This document shows positions 1 through 10,285 of a stretch of DNA of 64,000 nucleotides, one piece after another. Source of the stretch: Aminobacter aganoensis (GTDB taxonomy: Bacteria > Pseudomonadota > Alphaproteobacteria > Rhizobiales > Rhizobiaceae); NCBI RefSeq assembly GCF_014206975.1, contig NZ_JACHOU010000001.1:186001-250000 (forward strand). The letters run 5' to 3'. Within the stretch, counting starts at the first letter, position 1, and every line of letters starts with the position of its first letter. The notes beneath the pieces were generated by a model. The model was not told the origin of the DNA and did no database searches. It worked only from the letters and a program-made list of their open reading frames with translations. A program made the translations under genes and the position numbers.

Positions 1-431
1 TGTGGCGCGAACTCAGCGTCAGCCACGAACAGGAGCATGAGGCAACCGAAGCGCTCTCCGACGCCGACTACGACAAGGACGGCAAGATCGCCGGCAAGGG
101 CCCGCGCAAGACCTTCGCCCAGGCCGCCTGGCAGATCGTCATCGCCGACGTGTCAATGTCCCTCGACAACGTGCTCGCTGTCGCCGGTGCGGCGATGGAC
201 CACCCGACCGTCCTGATCATCGGCCTGGCCCTGTCGATCGCGCTGATGGGCTTTGCCGCCTCTTTCGTCGCGCGCCTGCTGCACAAGTATCGCTGGATCG
301 CCTATATCGGCCTGCTCATCATCCTCTATGTCGCGCTGAAGATGCTGCTCGACGGTGCCGTCGACCAGTTCCCGGACCAGTTTGGCTTCCTGAGCGATTG
401 GTTCGGCGGGCATCGCGCTCCGGCCCACTGA
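1..431 (+). CDS. TerC family integral membrane protein (5' partial)
   Basis: This is the C-terminal part of a membrane protein; the reading frame is open from base 3 to a TGA stop at 429-431. Hydrophobic segments near residues 75-95 and 100-118, and the motif with Asp and Asn in ADVSMSLDNVLAV, are typical of TerC/YjbE-family proteins, which are linked to metal ion (often manganese) homeostasis at the inner membrane. The loop before that motif carries an acidic DYDKDGKI segment that resembles the first part of an EF-hand. An intrinsic terminator follows directly. Family placement is good; the transported substrate cannot be read from the sequence. Confidence 0.8.
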   Translation, partial: WRELSVSHEQEHEATEALSDADYDKDGKIAGKGPRKTFAQAAWQIVIADVSMSLDNVLAVAGAAMDHPTVLIIGLALSIALMGFAASFVARLLHKYRWIAYIGLLIILYVALKMLLDGAVDQFPDQFGFLSDWFGGHRAPAH

Positions 432-448
432 GGCCGATACGATTGACG

Positions 449-478
449 AAAAGGGGCCGGAACAATCCGGCCCTTTTT
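449..478 (+). terminator. Intrinsic terminator after the TerC-family gene
   Basis: The stem GGGCCGG/CCGGCCC with an AACAAT loop is followed by five T residues, 20-50 bases after the stop of the TerC-family gene and before rimO. The stem also carries an A-run on its 5' side. Confidence 0.8.
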
Positions 479-630
479 GCATGTAGCGATCAGTCGGTTT
501 GCTTGGACGCCGATTTGTGCTATTGCGCCGCCCGAATTGAGCTCTTTTCAGAGCCGACAGATCGAGAAAATTCAAGACTTCCAGGCCGGCCCTCAAGGGT
601 GTTACGGCCCGCACCCATTGGAACCCGTTT

Positions 631-1947
<1,317 letters not shown>

Positions 1948-1991
1948 TCCGGACATCTGTCACGAGAGCGGCCACGTCCCCTTCGCCAGCC

Positions 1992-2028
1992 CAAAAAAAC
2001 CCCCGGCAAGACCGGGGGTTCTTTTTTT
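1992..2028. terminator. Bidirectional terminator between rimO and the ABC importer operon
   Basis: A stem of AACCCCCGG/CCGGGGGTT with a short CAAGA loop has an A-run on the left and a T-run on the right. It can therefore end both rimO (+) and the convergent binding-protein gene (-). Confidence 0.88.
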
Positions 2029-2060
2029 GGAGGCGCCACGGGCGCCCCAGAGTGCTCCGC

Positions 2061-3131
2061 TTACTGCGGCAGCTTGTCGTCGACGCCCTTGACGTAGAAG
2101 TTCATGCCGAGCAGCACGCCATCCTCCGCCACTTCGCCGGCCTTCAGCCATTCGGTTCCGTCCTGCTTGGCCACAGGGCCGGTGAACGGGTTGAATGAGC
2201 CGGACTTGATCTTGGCTTCGGTTTCCTCGGCCAGCTTCTTCGCATCGTCGGACATGTTGGCGTAGGCCGCCATCACGACGTGGCCTTCCTTCATGCCGCC
2301 CCAGATGTCGCTCTGCTTCCAGGTGCCATCGATGACCTCCTGGATGCGCTCGATGTAGTACGGACCCCAATCGTCGACGATCGAGGTCAGCTGGGTGGTC
2401 GGGCCGAACTTGATCATATCCGAAGCCTGGCCGAACGCCTTGATGCCGCGCTCGGTGGCAACCTGCATCGGCGCGGTCGAGTCGGTGTGCTGGGTGATGA
2501 TGTCGACGCCCTGGTCGATCAGCGCCTTGGCGGCGTCGGCTTCCTTGCCGGCGTCGAACCAGGTGTTGGCCCACACCACCTTGACCTTGAAGTCGGGGTT
2601 GACCGACTGCGCGCCGAGCATGAAGGCGTTGATGCCCATCACCACTTCGGGGATCGGGAAGGAAGCGATGTAGCCGGCGACACCGGCCTTCGATTCCTTG
2701 GCGGCGATCACGCCCTGAATGTAGCGGCCTTCGTGGAACTTCGAGTTGTAGGTCGCAACGTTCGGATGCTCGCGCTTGTAGCCGGTGGCATGCTCGAACT
2801 TCACGTCCGGGAACTTGCCGGCGACCTTGTTGGTCGGATCCATGAAGCCGAAGGAGGTTGCGAAGATGATGTTGCAGCCCGAACGCGCGAAGCGTTCGAT
2901 GGCACGCTCGGCGTCCGCACCTTCCGGCACGCTTTCGAGATAGGCGGTCTCGAGTTCGTCGCCGAACTTCTCCTTGGCCTGCAGCAGGCCCTGGTGGTGC
3001 TGGTACGAATAGCCGAAATCGCCGATCGGGCCGACATAGACCCAGCAGGCCTTGACCTTGGCTTCCGCCGCCACTGTGCCAAACGACATCACGGCAGCTG
3101 CCGCGGCCAATGACAGAATTGTCTTCTTCAT
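2061..3131 (-). CDS. BMP family ABC transporter substrate-binding protein
   Basis: A 356-residue periplasmic binding protein with a cleavable signal peptide (MKKTILSLAAAAAVMSF..., cleavage near AEA). The body matches the BmpA/PnrA family, with an early Asp/Phe-Gly-Tyr ligand region (GPIGDFGYSYQHHQG) and the segment TDSTAPMQVATERGIKAFG. Members bind nucleosides or related purine compounds. The ATG at 3131 was chosen over an upstream one because it gives a clean signal peptide and has AAGAGGAA 7 bases before it. It is the last gene of an ATPase-permease-permease-binding protein operon. Ligand identity is inferred from family only. Confidence 0.9.
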   Translation of the reverse strand: MKKTILSLAAAAAVMSFGTVAAEAKVKACWVYVGPIGDFGYSYQHHQGLLQAKEKFGDELETAYLESVPEGADAERAIERFARSGCNIIFATSFGFMDPTNKVAGKFPDVKFEHATGYKREHPNVATYNSKFHEGRYIQGVIAAKESKAGVAGYIASFPIPEVVMGINAFMLGAQSVNPDFKVKVVWANTWFDAGKEADAAKALIDQGVDIITQHTDSTAPMQVATERGIKAFGQASDMIKFGPTTQLTSIVDDWGPYYIERIQEVIDGTWKQSDIWGGMKEGHVVMAAYANMSDDAKKLAEETEAKIKSGSFNPFTGPVAKQDGTEWLKAGEVAEDGVLLGMNFYVKGVDDKLPQ

Positions 3132-3243
3132 ACTGTTGTTCCTCTTACTGGTTGCCCGGGGCACTATCCCATTCTTTTTATAGTCCCAGAGACACGATCT
3201 TCCCTTGCGCACCGCTGCGCGGCCGCGAGTCGACATCATGTCC

Positions 3244-4158
3244 TTAGCGATCTGGCACAAACGGCCGCCCCAATGAAGCCGGAGTGTTCACCATCGTCAG
3301 TCGCCTGTTGCGCGAGATTAGAACAAGTACAACGACAGTTGCCAGATAGGGTAGCGAAGAAAGCAGCTGCGACGGCACGCCGATACCCAGGGCCTGGGCA
3401 TGCAACTGGCCGATCGATACTGCGCCGAACAGATAGGCGCCGGCCAGCACCCGCCACGGCCGCCAGGAGGCGAACACGACCAGTGCAAGCGCGATCCAGC
3501 CGCGGCCGGCGGTCATGTTCTCGATCCATTGCGGCGTATAGACCAGCGACAGATAAGCGCCCGCAAGGCCCGCGCAGGCGCCGCCGAACATCACCGCGAG
3601 GTAGCGGATGGCGATCACCTTGATGCCAAGCGCATGCGCCGAGGCGTGGTTGTCGCCGATCGAGCGCAGCGTGAGCCCTGCCCGCGTGCGGAACAGGAAG
3701 TACGCCACGCCGGCCGTCAGCAGCAGCGACACGTAGAACAGCGGGTCCTGGCCGAAGACCAGCTTGCCTACGAATGGCAGGTCGGTCAGCACGGGAATGT
3801 AGATGTAGTCCATCTTCACGCCCGGCATGCCGACGAAGCTTTCGCCCAGCATGCCCGACAGGCCGAGGCCGAGCAGCGTCAGCGCAAGGCCGGTCGCCAC
3901 CTGGTTGGTCACCAGCGTCAGCGTCAGGAAGCCGAACAACAGCGAAAACAGCGCGCCGACGATGATCGCGGCGAGCACGCCGAGCCAGGGCGACCCGGTG
4001 GCCAGCGCCACGCCGAAACCGGTCACCGCGCCCATCACCATCATGCCTTCGACGCCGAGGTTGAGAACGCCGGAGCGTTCGACCACCAGTTCGCCGACGG
4101 AAGCGATCAGCAGCGGGGTTGCCGCCGTCGCGATCGTAATCAGGATGCCTTCAAACAT
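3244..4158 (-). CDS. Nucleoside-type ABC transporter permease (second)
   Basis: A 304-residue inner-membrane permease of the BPD_transp_2 family, as in the NupQ/YufQ or RbsC-like group. It is almost entirely hydrophobic, with about eight to nine predicted helices. The N-terminal stretch SVGELVVERSGVLNLGVEGMM is the family hallmark; ERSGVLNLG is near-invariant in nucleoside permeases. Its ATG overlaps the stop of the upstream permease gene by 8 bases, so translation is likely coupled. It would pair with the other permease to form the import channel. Confidence 0.92.
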   Translation of the reverse strand: MFEGILITIATAATPLLIASVGELVVERSGVLNLGVEGMMVMGAVTGFGVALATGSPWLGVLAAIIVGALFSLLFGFLTLTLVTNQVATGLALTLLGLGLSGMLGESFVGMPGVKMDYIYIPVLTDLPFVGKLVFGQDPLFYVSLLLTAGVAYFLFRTRAGLTLRSIGDNHASAHALGIKVIAIRYLAVMFGGACAGLAGAYLSLVYTPQWIENMTAGRGWIALALVVFASWRPWRVLAGAYLFGAVSIGQLHAQALGIGVPSQLLSSLPYLATVVVLVLISRNRRLTMVNTPASLGRPFVPDR

Positions 4159-5251
4159 TTTGGGTGGCCTCCACGGTCTTTGCAGCGGAGGAGCCGACAA
4201 AGCGGATGCGATAGAGAATGAGCGTGTCGCAGGCGAGCACGAAGAACAGCAGCATGCCCTGGAAGGCACGCACCACCTTGTCCGACACGCCGATCGAGAT
4301 CTGTGCCGCCTCGCCGCCGAGATAAGACAGGGCCAGCACCAGCCCCGCGGCGATGATGCCGAGCGGGTTCAGGCGGCCCAGGAAGGCCACGATGATGGCG
4401 GCAAAGCCGTAGCCGGGCGAAATCGTCGGCCGGAGCTGGCCGATGGCGCCGGACACTTCGGAGATGCCGGCAAGACCGGCAAGGCCGCCGGCAACCAGGA
4501 AAGCGAAGAACACCATGCGCGACTGCGAGAACCCGGCGAACTTGCCGGCGCGCGGGCTCTGGCCGAGCACCTGCACTTCAAAGCCCCTCAGCGTCCGCGA
4601 CAGCATGAACCACAGCGCGACAGCGGTGACGATGGCGAAGACGAAACCCCAGTTCGCGCGGCCGGACGCCGACCAGATCTCGGGCAGGACCGCGCTCGGG
4701 CTGAAGGTCCGCGTCTCGGGAAAGTTCATGCCCTCGGGATTGCGCCAGGGACCACGCACCATCCAGTCGAGAAAAAGCTGCGCGACATAGACCAGCATCA
4801 GGCTGGTCAGGATCTCGTTGGTGTTGAAGCGCACCTTGAGATAGGCCGGAATGGCGCCATAGAGCGCCCCTCCCGCAATCCCCATGAGCAGCATCAGCGG
4901 CAGCACGATCCACGACTGGAACTCCGGGAACATCACCGGCAGGATCGAGCCGGCGATGGCGCCCATGATGAACTGGCCCTCGGCGCCGATGTTCCAGTTG
5001 TTGGACAGGAAGCAGATCGACAGCCCGACGGCGATCAGGATCAGCGGCGCGGCCTTGACCGCCAGCTCGTGCAGCGACCAGACCTCGCGCAGCGGGTCGA
5101 TGAAGTAGTAGTACAGCGCCTCGACGGGGTTCTTGCCGAGCACCGTGAACATGATCGCGCCGGCGATCAGCGTCAGCCCAAGCGCGATGAAGGGCGAAAA
5201 GGCGGCAAACAGCTGGGAGCGTTCGGGGCGTTTGACCAGTTCGATACGCAT
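4151..5251 (-). CDS. Nucleoside-type ABC transporter permease (first)
   Basis: A 366-residue inner-membrane permease (NupP/YufP type, BPD_transp_2 family). It carries the long loop and the NNWNIGAEGQFIMGA motif typical of the larger of the two nucleoside permeases. The ATG at 5251-5249 overlaps the ATPase stop as TGATG, with GGAGGTG just upstream; a GTG one codon earlier is the alternative start. It forms a heterodimer with the next permease. Confidence 0.92.
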   Translation of the reverse strand: MRIELVKRPERSQLFAAFSPFIALGLTLIAGAIMFTVLGKNPVEALYYYFIDPLREVWSLHELAVKAAPLILIAVGLSICFLSNNWNIGAEGQFIMGAIAGSILPVMFPEFQSWIVLPLMLLMGIAGGALYGAIPAYLKVRFNTNEILTSLMLVYVAQLFLDWMVRGPWRNPEGMNFPETRTFSPSAVLPEIWSASGRANWGFVFAIVTAVALWFMLSRTLRGFEVQVLGQSPRAGKFAGFSQSRMVFFAFLVAGGLAGLAGISEVSGAIGQLRPTISPGYGFAAIIVAFLGRLNPLGIIAAGLVLALSYLGGEAAQISIGVSDKVVRAFQGMLLFFVLACDTLILYRIRFVGSSAAKTVEATQNV

Positions 5252-6828
5252 CACGCCACCTCCTTCGCATGGTCGAGATGGCCGGGTTCGGCGCCGCCCA
5301 TCAAAAGGCCGATGCGTTCGAGCGTGGCTTCGGCGATCGGAATGGGCTTGGACAGATCGCCATTGTGCATGACGGCGATCGAGTCGGAGATCTCGAACAG
5401 TTCGTCGAGGTCCTGGCTGATGACCAGCACGGCCGAGCCGTTGCGGGCAAGTTCGATCAGTGCCTGGCGAATGCGCGCGGCCGCACCCGCATCGACGCCC
5501 CAGGTCGGCTGGTTCACCACCATGACCGACGGGTTGCGGTCGAGCTCGCGGCCGATGATGAATTTCTGCAAATTGCCGCCGGAAAGTGCGGCGGCTTCGG
5601 GGTCAGGCGCGCTCTTGCGCACGTCCATCACCTCGATGATGCGTTGCGCCGCCTTCTGGACGGCGCCGGATTTGACCATGCCGGCCATGCCGACGAAGGC
5701 CTTGCCGTCCGTGGTGTGGCGCGACAGCAGGAGATTGTCCGACAACCGCATGCGCGGTGCCGCACCGTGCCCCAGGCGCTCTTCCGGCACGAAGGCGGCA
5801 CCCAGCAGGCGCCGCGCCGAAATGCCCATGCGCCCGGCCGACTTGCCGCGGATGCGGATCGCGTCGGCGCTGTCCTGCAGCGCCTCGCCCGAGATCGCTT
5901 CGAACAATTCGCCCTGGCCGTTGCCGGCAACGCCCGCAATGCCGATGACCTCGCCGCCGGCGACGTTCAGCCGGATGTTCTTGAGCGGCATCGAGAACGG
6001 CCCTGCCGGCTTGCGGCTCATGCCGCAGATGCTGAGCAGTTCTTCGCCGCGAACCGCGGCCGTCGTGCGCTCGGCGTTCTTGACCTCGGTGCCGACCATC
6101 ATCCGCGCCAGCGAGGACGGCGTCTCCAGCCGCGGGTTGCAATGGCCCACCACCTTGCCGTGGCGCATGATCGTCGCGCTGTCGCAAAGCCGCCTCACCT
6201 CGTCCAGCCGGTGCGAGATGTAGAGGATGGACTTGCCTTCAGCGCGCAGTCTTTCCAGGGTCTCGAACAGCTTGTCGGCCTCCTGCGGCGTCAGCACCGA
6301 GGTTGGCTCGTCGAGGATGATGAGATCCGGTGTCTGCAGCAGGCAGCGGATGATCTCGATGCGCTGGCGCTCGCCGACAGACAGGTCGCCGACCAGCGAT
6401 TCCGGATCGAGCGGCAGGCCGTAGCTGTAGGACAGCGCGCGCGCCTTGGCGGCAATCGTGCTGATCGGCGTGTCGTCGGCCAGCGAGAGCGCAATGTTTT
6501 CGGCGGCAGTCAGCGCCTCGAACAGCGAAAAATGCTGGAAAACCATGCCAATGCCGAGCTTCTTGGCAACGCCCGGGCTGGTGATCCTGACGGGCTGTCC
6601 GTTCCACTGGATTTCGCCCGCATTGGGCTCCAGCGAGCCGAACAGCATCTTCACCAGGGTCGACTTGCCGGCGCCGTTTTCACCGAGAAGGGCATGGATT
6701 TCGCCCTTGGCGATGGTCAGGTCGACCTGGTCGCACGCCTTCAATGTGCCGAATATCTTCGTCAGGCCACGAACCTCGAGCAGGTTCCGACCATTGGCTA
6801 AAGGGGTTGTGTCCACAACGCCTCCCAT
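5251..6828 (-). CDS. ABC transporter ATP-binding protein, two ATPase domains (nucleoside/sugar type)
   Basis: A 525-residue fused double ATPase that powers the importer encoded downstream. The first domain has Walker A GENGAGKST, signature LSVGERQR and Walker B LIILDEPTS. The second domain has the degenerate GIAGVAGNGQGEL in place of Walker A and a LSGGNLQK signature, the usual asymmetry of CUT2/nucleoside ATPases. The ATG at 6828 was chosen because the domain starts soon after it; the ribosome binding site is weak. First gene of the four-gene operon. Confidence 0.93.
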   Translation of the reverse strand: MGGVVDTTPLANGRNLLEVRGLTKIFGTLKACDQVDLTIAKGEIHALLGENGAGKSTLVKMLFGSLEPNAGEIQWNGQPVRITSPGVAKKLGIGMVFQHFSLFEALTAAENIALSLADDTPISTIAAKARALSYSYGLPLDPESLVGDLSVGERQRIEIIRCLLQTPDLIILDEPTSVLTPQEADKLFETLERLRAEGKSILYISHRLDEVRRLCDSATIMRHGKVVGHCNPRLETPSSLARMMVGTEVKNAERTTAAVRGEELLSICGMSRKPAGPFSMPLKNIRLNVAGGEVIGIAGVAGNGQGELFEAISGEALQDSADAIRIRGKSAGRMGISARRLLGAAFVPEERLGHGAAPRMRLSDNLLLSRHTTDGKAFVGMAGMVKSGAVQKAAQRIIEVMDVRKSAPDPEAAALSGGNLQKFIIGRELDRNPSVMVVNQPTWGVDAGAAARIRQALIELARNGSAVLVISQDLDELFEISDSIAVMHNGDLSKPIPIAEATLERIGLLMGGAEPGHLDHAKEVA

Positions 6829-6930
6829 TGTCAGTTCTTTATTATGTTCCCGGGAGCATGGTAGGCGCGTCCTGCTCCCGGCGCAAAGCATGTCACAAGT
6901 TGAAAGAGCTTCAAGGATTCCAGCAACAAT

Positions 6931-7908
6931 TCAAGGGATAAGTACCGTCGTTCCGGTGGTCTTGCGGCCTTCGAGATCGGCATGTGCCTGGGCGGCGTCG
7001 CGTAGCGCATAACGCTGGTTGATCCTGATTTCGACCGCTCCCTTGAGCACCACATCGAACAGCGCCTCGGCTGAGCGCACCAGATCCTCGCGCTTCGCAT
7101 TATAGGCGAAAATCGTCGGGCGCGTTGCATAGAGCGAGCCCTTCTGCGCCAGCAGCGAAATGCTGAACGGCGGGATCGGCCCCGACGACTGGCCGAAGCT
7201 GACGAAGGTTCCCAGCGGCCGCAGGCAGTCGAGCGAGCCGGGAAACGTGTCGTTGCCGACCGAGTCATAGACGACATCGCACTTCTGCCCGCCGGTGATC
7301 CTGGCGACTTCGGCGACGAAATCCTGGTCGCGATAGTTGATGACATGGTCGAAGCCATGCGCCCTGGCGAGCTCGCCCTTTTCGTCCGAGCCCACCGTGC
7401 CGATGACAGTGGCGCCCAGATGCCTGGCCCATTGCCCGAGGATCAGGCCGACGCCGCCGGCCGCGGCATGGTAGAGAACCGTGTCGCCGGGCTTGACCTT
7501 GAAGGTGCGCAGCAACAGATACTCGGCTGTCATGCCTTTCAGCATCATCGCCGCAGCCTGCTCGTCGCTGATGCCGTCGGGCACCTTGACCAGCCTGTCG
7601 GCGGCAATCACCCGCTCCTCGCTATAAGCGCCGGTCGGAACGGCATAGGCGACGCGATCGCCGGCCTTCAGCCAGTCGACGCCCTCGCCCAGCTCCAGCA
7701 CCACGCCGGCCGCCTCGCCGCCGGGGATCACCGGCATGCCGTTGGGCGCCGGGTAGAGGCCGGTGCGGAAATAGACGTCGATGAAGTTGAGCCCGATCGC
7801 GGTGTGACGGATCAGCACCTGGCCTGCACCGGGACGGCCGGCCTCGGCCTCTTCGTAGACCAGCGCCTCGGGGCCGCCATGGGCATGGACTCGTATGGCT
7901 TTGGGCAT
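6931..7908 (-). CDS. Quinone oxidoreductase / zinc-independent MDR family
   Basis: A 325-residue medium-chain dehydrogenase/reductase of the NADPH:quinone reductase class. The N-terminal GroES-like fold is followed by a Rossmann domain with AAAGGVGLILGQWA (NADPH-binding GGVG). The catalytic-zinc cysteines of alcohol dehydrogenases are absent, which supports the quinone reductase group. The ATG at 7908 gives the usual MPKAIRVHAHGGPE start. It begins 5 bases after the stop of the phosphatidylcholine synthase gene on the same strand, so the two may be co-transcribed. Substrate is not determinable here. Confidence 0.88.
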   Translation of the reverse strand: MPKAIRVHAHGGPEALVYEEAEAGRPGAGQVLIRHTAIGLNFIDVYFRTGLYPAPNGMPVIPGGEAAGVVLELGEGVDWLKAGDRVAYAVPTGAYSEERVIAADRLVKVPDGISDEQAAAMMLKGMTAEYLLLRTFKVKPGDTVLYHAAAGGVGLILGQWARHLGATVIGTVGSDEKGELARAHGFDHVINYRDQDFVAEVARITGGQKCDVVYDSVGNDTFPGSLDCLRPLGTFVSFGQSSGPIPPFSISLLAQKGSLYATRPTIFAYNAKREDLVRSAEALFDVVLKGAVEIRINQRYALRDAAQAHADLEGRKTTGTTVLIP

Positions 7909-7912
7909 GGCG

Positions 7913-8647
7913 TCAGTCCTTCCCGGCAATTTGCCTTGCGCCGAGATTGGGGAAGAGCTGCATCACCCCCCCGATGAAGAACAGGTAGATGCCGCTGACG
8001 GCAATGCCGATCTTGACCCATTCGCTGGCATGCATCGCCTGTGCGAGCGCGATGGCCCCGAAGGCGCACCAGATCAGCGTGATCGGCAGGTTGATGTTCC
8101 TCAACCGCACGACGCGCACCGGATGCAGGAAGCTCATCGGCACGAAGGTCAGGATGCCGGCGATGACGACCACCGCGAACGACACCCACTGTCCCGGCTC
8201 GATGACGAACAGCGTGAACACCACCATGTTCCAGACGACGGGGAAGCCCTTGAAGAAGTTCTCCTTCGTCTTCATCCCGGTGTCGGCATAGTAGATCGCG
8301 CTCGACACGACGATGATCGCGCCCGACAGGAACGACAGCCCCTCGCCCATGAAGCCGCTCTGGTACAGCGCAAAGGCCGGGATCAGCACGTAGGTGACGT
8401 AGTCGATGATGTTGTCGAGCAGTTCGCCCGACCATGTCGGCAGGATTTCCTTGACCTCGAGCTTGCGTGCGATCGGGCCGTCTATGCCGTCGACGAACAG
8501 CGCCAGCCCCAGCCACCAGAACATCGCCGTCCAGCGCTCCTCGCTGGCCGCGACCAGCGACAGAAAGGCCAGGAACGAACCCGACGCGGTGAGCAGATGG
8601 ACCGAAAAGGCGCGCGCTTGCGGCCAGGTGACTTTCTTAGGCTTCAC
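7913..8647 (-). CDS. pcs: Phosphatidylcholine synthase
   Basis: A membrane CDP-alcohol phosphatidyltransferase that condenses CDP-diacylglycerol with choline to give phosphatidylcholine, the pathway typical of rhizobia and Brucella. The CDP-alcohol motif is clear: DGIDGPIARK, then G and two Asp residues in WSGELLDNIIDYVTY. Several hydrophobic helices follow. The GTG at 8647 gives about 244 residues and places the AFSVHLLTASGSFLAF segment where homologues have it. An ATG at 8707 would add 20 residues that look unrelated to the family. The start is the uncertain part. Confidence 0.92.
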   Translation of the reverse strand: MKPKKVTWPQARAFSVHLLTASGSFLAFLSLVAASEERWTAMFWWLGLALFVDGIDGPIARKLEVKEILPTWSGELLDNIIDYVTYVLIPAFALYQSGFMGEGLSFLSGAIIVVSSAIYYADTGMKTKENFFKGFPVVWNMVVFTLFVIEPGQWVSFAVVVIAGILTFVPMSFLHPVRVVRLRNINLPITLIWCAFGAIALAQAMHASEWVKIGIAVSGIYLFFIGGVMQLFPNLGARQIAGKD

Positions 8648-9043
8648 GGTTGCCGCCAATCGAGTTTGCAGAAATGGGCCGGATGAACCGGGCCACAAGA
8701 CAAGCATGCGCGGGAGAACTGCTGCGGCGGGAGGGCATGAATTCTTCCTTCATGGCGCAATCCTGCTTGGCATCGGCAAACTCCCTTTCATCCGGCACTT
8801 AATAGCAGCGCCGCTTCCCAGACAAGCCGAAAGCAGAGATGGTTGTGCTCACTGGAACGTTCGGCACAACTTCATGAAAAGATAAACAATAATCGGCCCG
8901 AAGTGACGTAGCGGAAAGACGCGCACGGGCCGGCACGCGGCTTCAATGGGCGCAAACGCCGCGTTGATCAACCGGACCCGACTGCCCTATATCGGGTTCA
9001 TGAAGGTGCGCCTTCGGCACCTGGCAAGCATGGACGGCGGCAG
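8648..9043. other. Intergenic region with no recognised gene
   Basis: About 0.4 kb lies between the divergent starts of the phosphatidylcholine synthase and monooxygenase genes. I see no convincing open frame, RNA gene or terminator. It contains a locally AT-richer patch around 8873-8895 and should hold the two divergent promoters, which I cannot place with confidence. Confidence 0.5.
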
Positions 9044-10273
9044 ATGAGCGTCGACACGAAAACCCGCATTCTGGTGGCTGGCACCGGCCCGGTTGGGCTG
9101 ATATCGGCGCTTGCTTTTGCCGACGCCGGTTTCGGCGTCGTCCTCGCCGGCCCGCCGGCGCGCGCCGACGACGGCCGCACCACCGCCCTGATGGTTCCCG
9201 CGCTCAAGTTCCTTGCGCGCCTTGGCGTTCTCGATGCCCTTGAGGCGGACGCCGCACCGCTCAAGGTCATGCGCATCGTCGACGGCACGTCGCGGCTGGT
9301 CCGCAGCCCCATCGTCACCTTCCGCGCCGGCGAGATCGACGAGGAGCATTTCGGCTTCAACTTCCAGAACCGCGTTCTCAATGCCGTGCTGCAGCAGGCG
9401 GTCGAGGCACATTCTGGCATCGAGTGGCGCCAGTCCCTGGTCGAGAACTGGACCATCGAAGCCAAACAGGTCACCGCAGCGCTTTCGGATGGCACGACGG
9501 TGGCAGCGCCGCTTGCGGTCGCCGCCGACGGCAGGAACTCGCCGGCGCGCGAGGCGGCGGGCATTTCGGCCAGCGCCCGCACGTTGCCCCAGGCGGCCCT
9601 GGTGCTGAACTTCGCCCACAGCCGCGACCATGCCTTCACCTCGACCGAGTTCCACACCGAAACCGGCCCGTTCACCATCGTGCCGCTGCCCGGCCGTCGC
9701 TCCAGCCTCGTCTGGGTGCTGAGGCCCGAAACCGCCAGGCAATTCGCCGATCTCGACGACGCGGCCCTGTCGCTGCGCGTCGAACGCCAGATGCAATCGA
9801 TGCTCGGCCGCATCACGGTCGAGGGCGGCCGCCAGATCTACCCGCTTTCGACGTCGCTGCCGCAACGCTTTGCCCAGAACCGCATCGCTTTGGTCGGCGA
9901 AGCCGCGCACGTGTTTCCGCCGATCGGCGCCCAGGGCCTCAATCTCGGCATCAGGGATGTCGACCAACTCGTTGAAACGGCATTGAAAAACGTTGACGAT
10001 CCGGGTGCCCCGGCGGCACTTGCAGTCTACGATTCGGCGCGCCGTCCCGACATCCTCGCACGCACCAGCGCGGTCAACCTGCTCAACAGGTCGCTGCTCT
10101 CGGACATGTTGCCGGCACAGCTCGCCCGTAGCGCCGGGCTCAATTTCCTCGGCGGATTCTCGCCGCTGCGTGCCTTCTTCATGCGCGAGGGCCTGCGCCC
10201 CGGCAGCGGCTTTTCGGCTCTCGGTGCGGCCCTTCGCTCGCCGCGCCGGCTTCGCGGCGCTTCGACCGAGTAG
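9044..10273 (+). CDS. UbiH/UbiF/COQ6 family FAD-dependent monooxygenase
   Basis: A 409-residue flavoprotein hydroxylase. The N-terminal FAD-binding Rossmann motif is VAGTGPVGLISALAFADAG, and the second flavin motif is VGEAAHVFPPIGAQGLNLG near residues 284-302. This pattern is that of ubiquinone-ring hydroxylases (UbiH/UbiL group), so a role in ubiquinone biosynthesis is likely. The family also includes degradative hydroxylases, and position specificity cannot be read. It converges on the AEC transporter gene, with only 12 bases between them. Confidence 0.87.
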   Translation: MSVDTKTRILVAGTGPVGLISALAFADAGFGVVLAGPPARADDGRTTALMVPALKFLARLGVLDALEADAAPLKVMRIVDGTSRLVRSPIVTFRAGEIDEEHFGFNFQNRVLNAVLQQAVEAHSGIEWRQSLVENWTIEAKQVTAALSDGTTVAAPLAVAADGRNSPAREAAGISASARTLPQAALVLNFAHSRDHAFTSTEFHTETGPFTIVPLPGRRSSLVWVLRPETARQFADLDDAALSLRVERQMQSMLGRITVEGGRQIYPLSTSLPQRFAQNRIALVGEAAHVFPPIGAQGLNLGIRDVDQLVETALKNVDDPGAPAALAVYDSARRPDILARTSAVNLLNRSLLSDMLPAQLARSAGLNFLGGFSPLRAFFMREGLRPGSGFSALGAALRSPRRLRGASTE

Positions 10274-10285
10274 GACCGGCAGGTC

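Noticed and set aside
3827-6223. Long open frame antisense to the nucleoside importer
   Set aside because: It crosses two real genes and their junctions antisense, and its composition changes with them.
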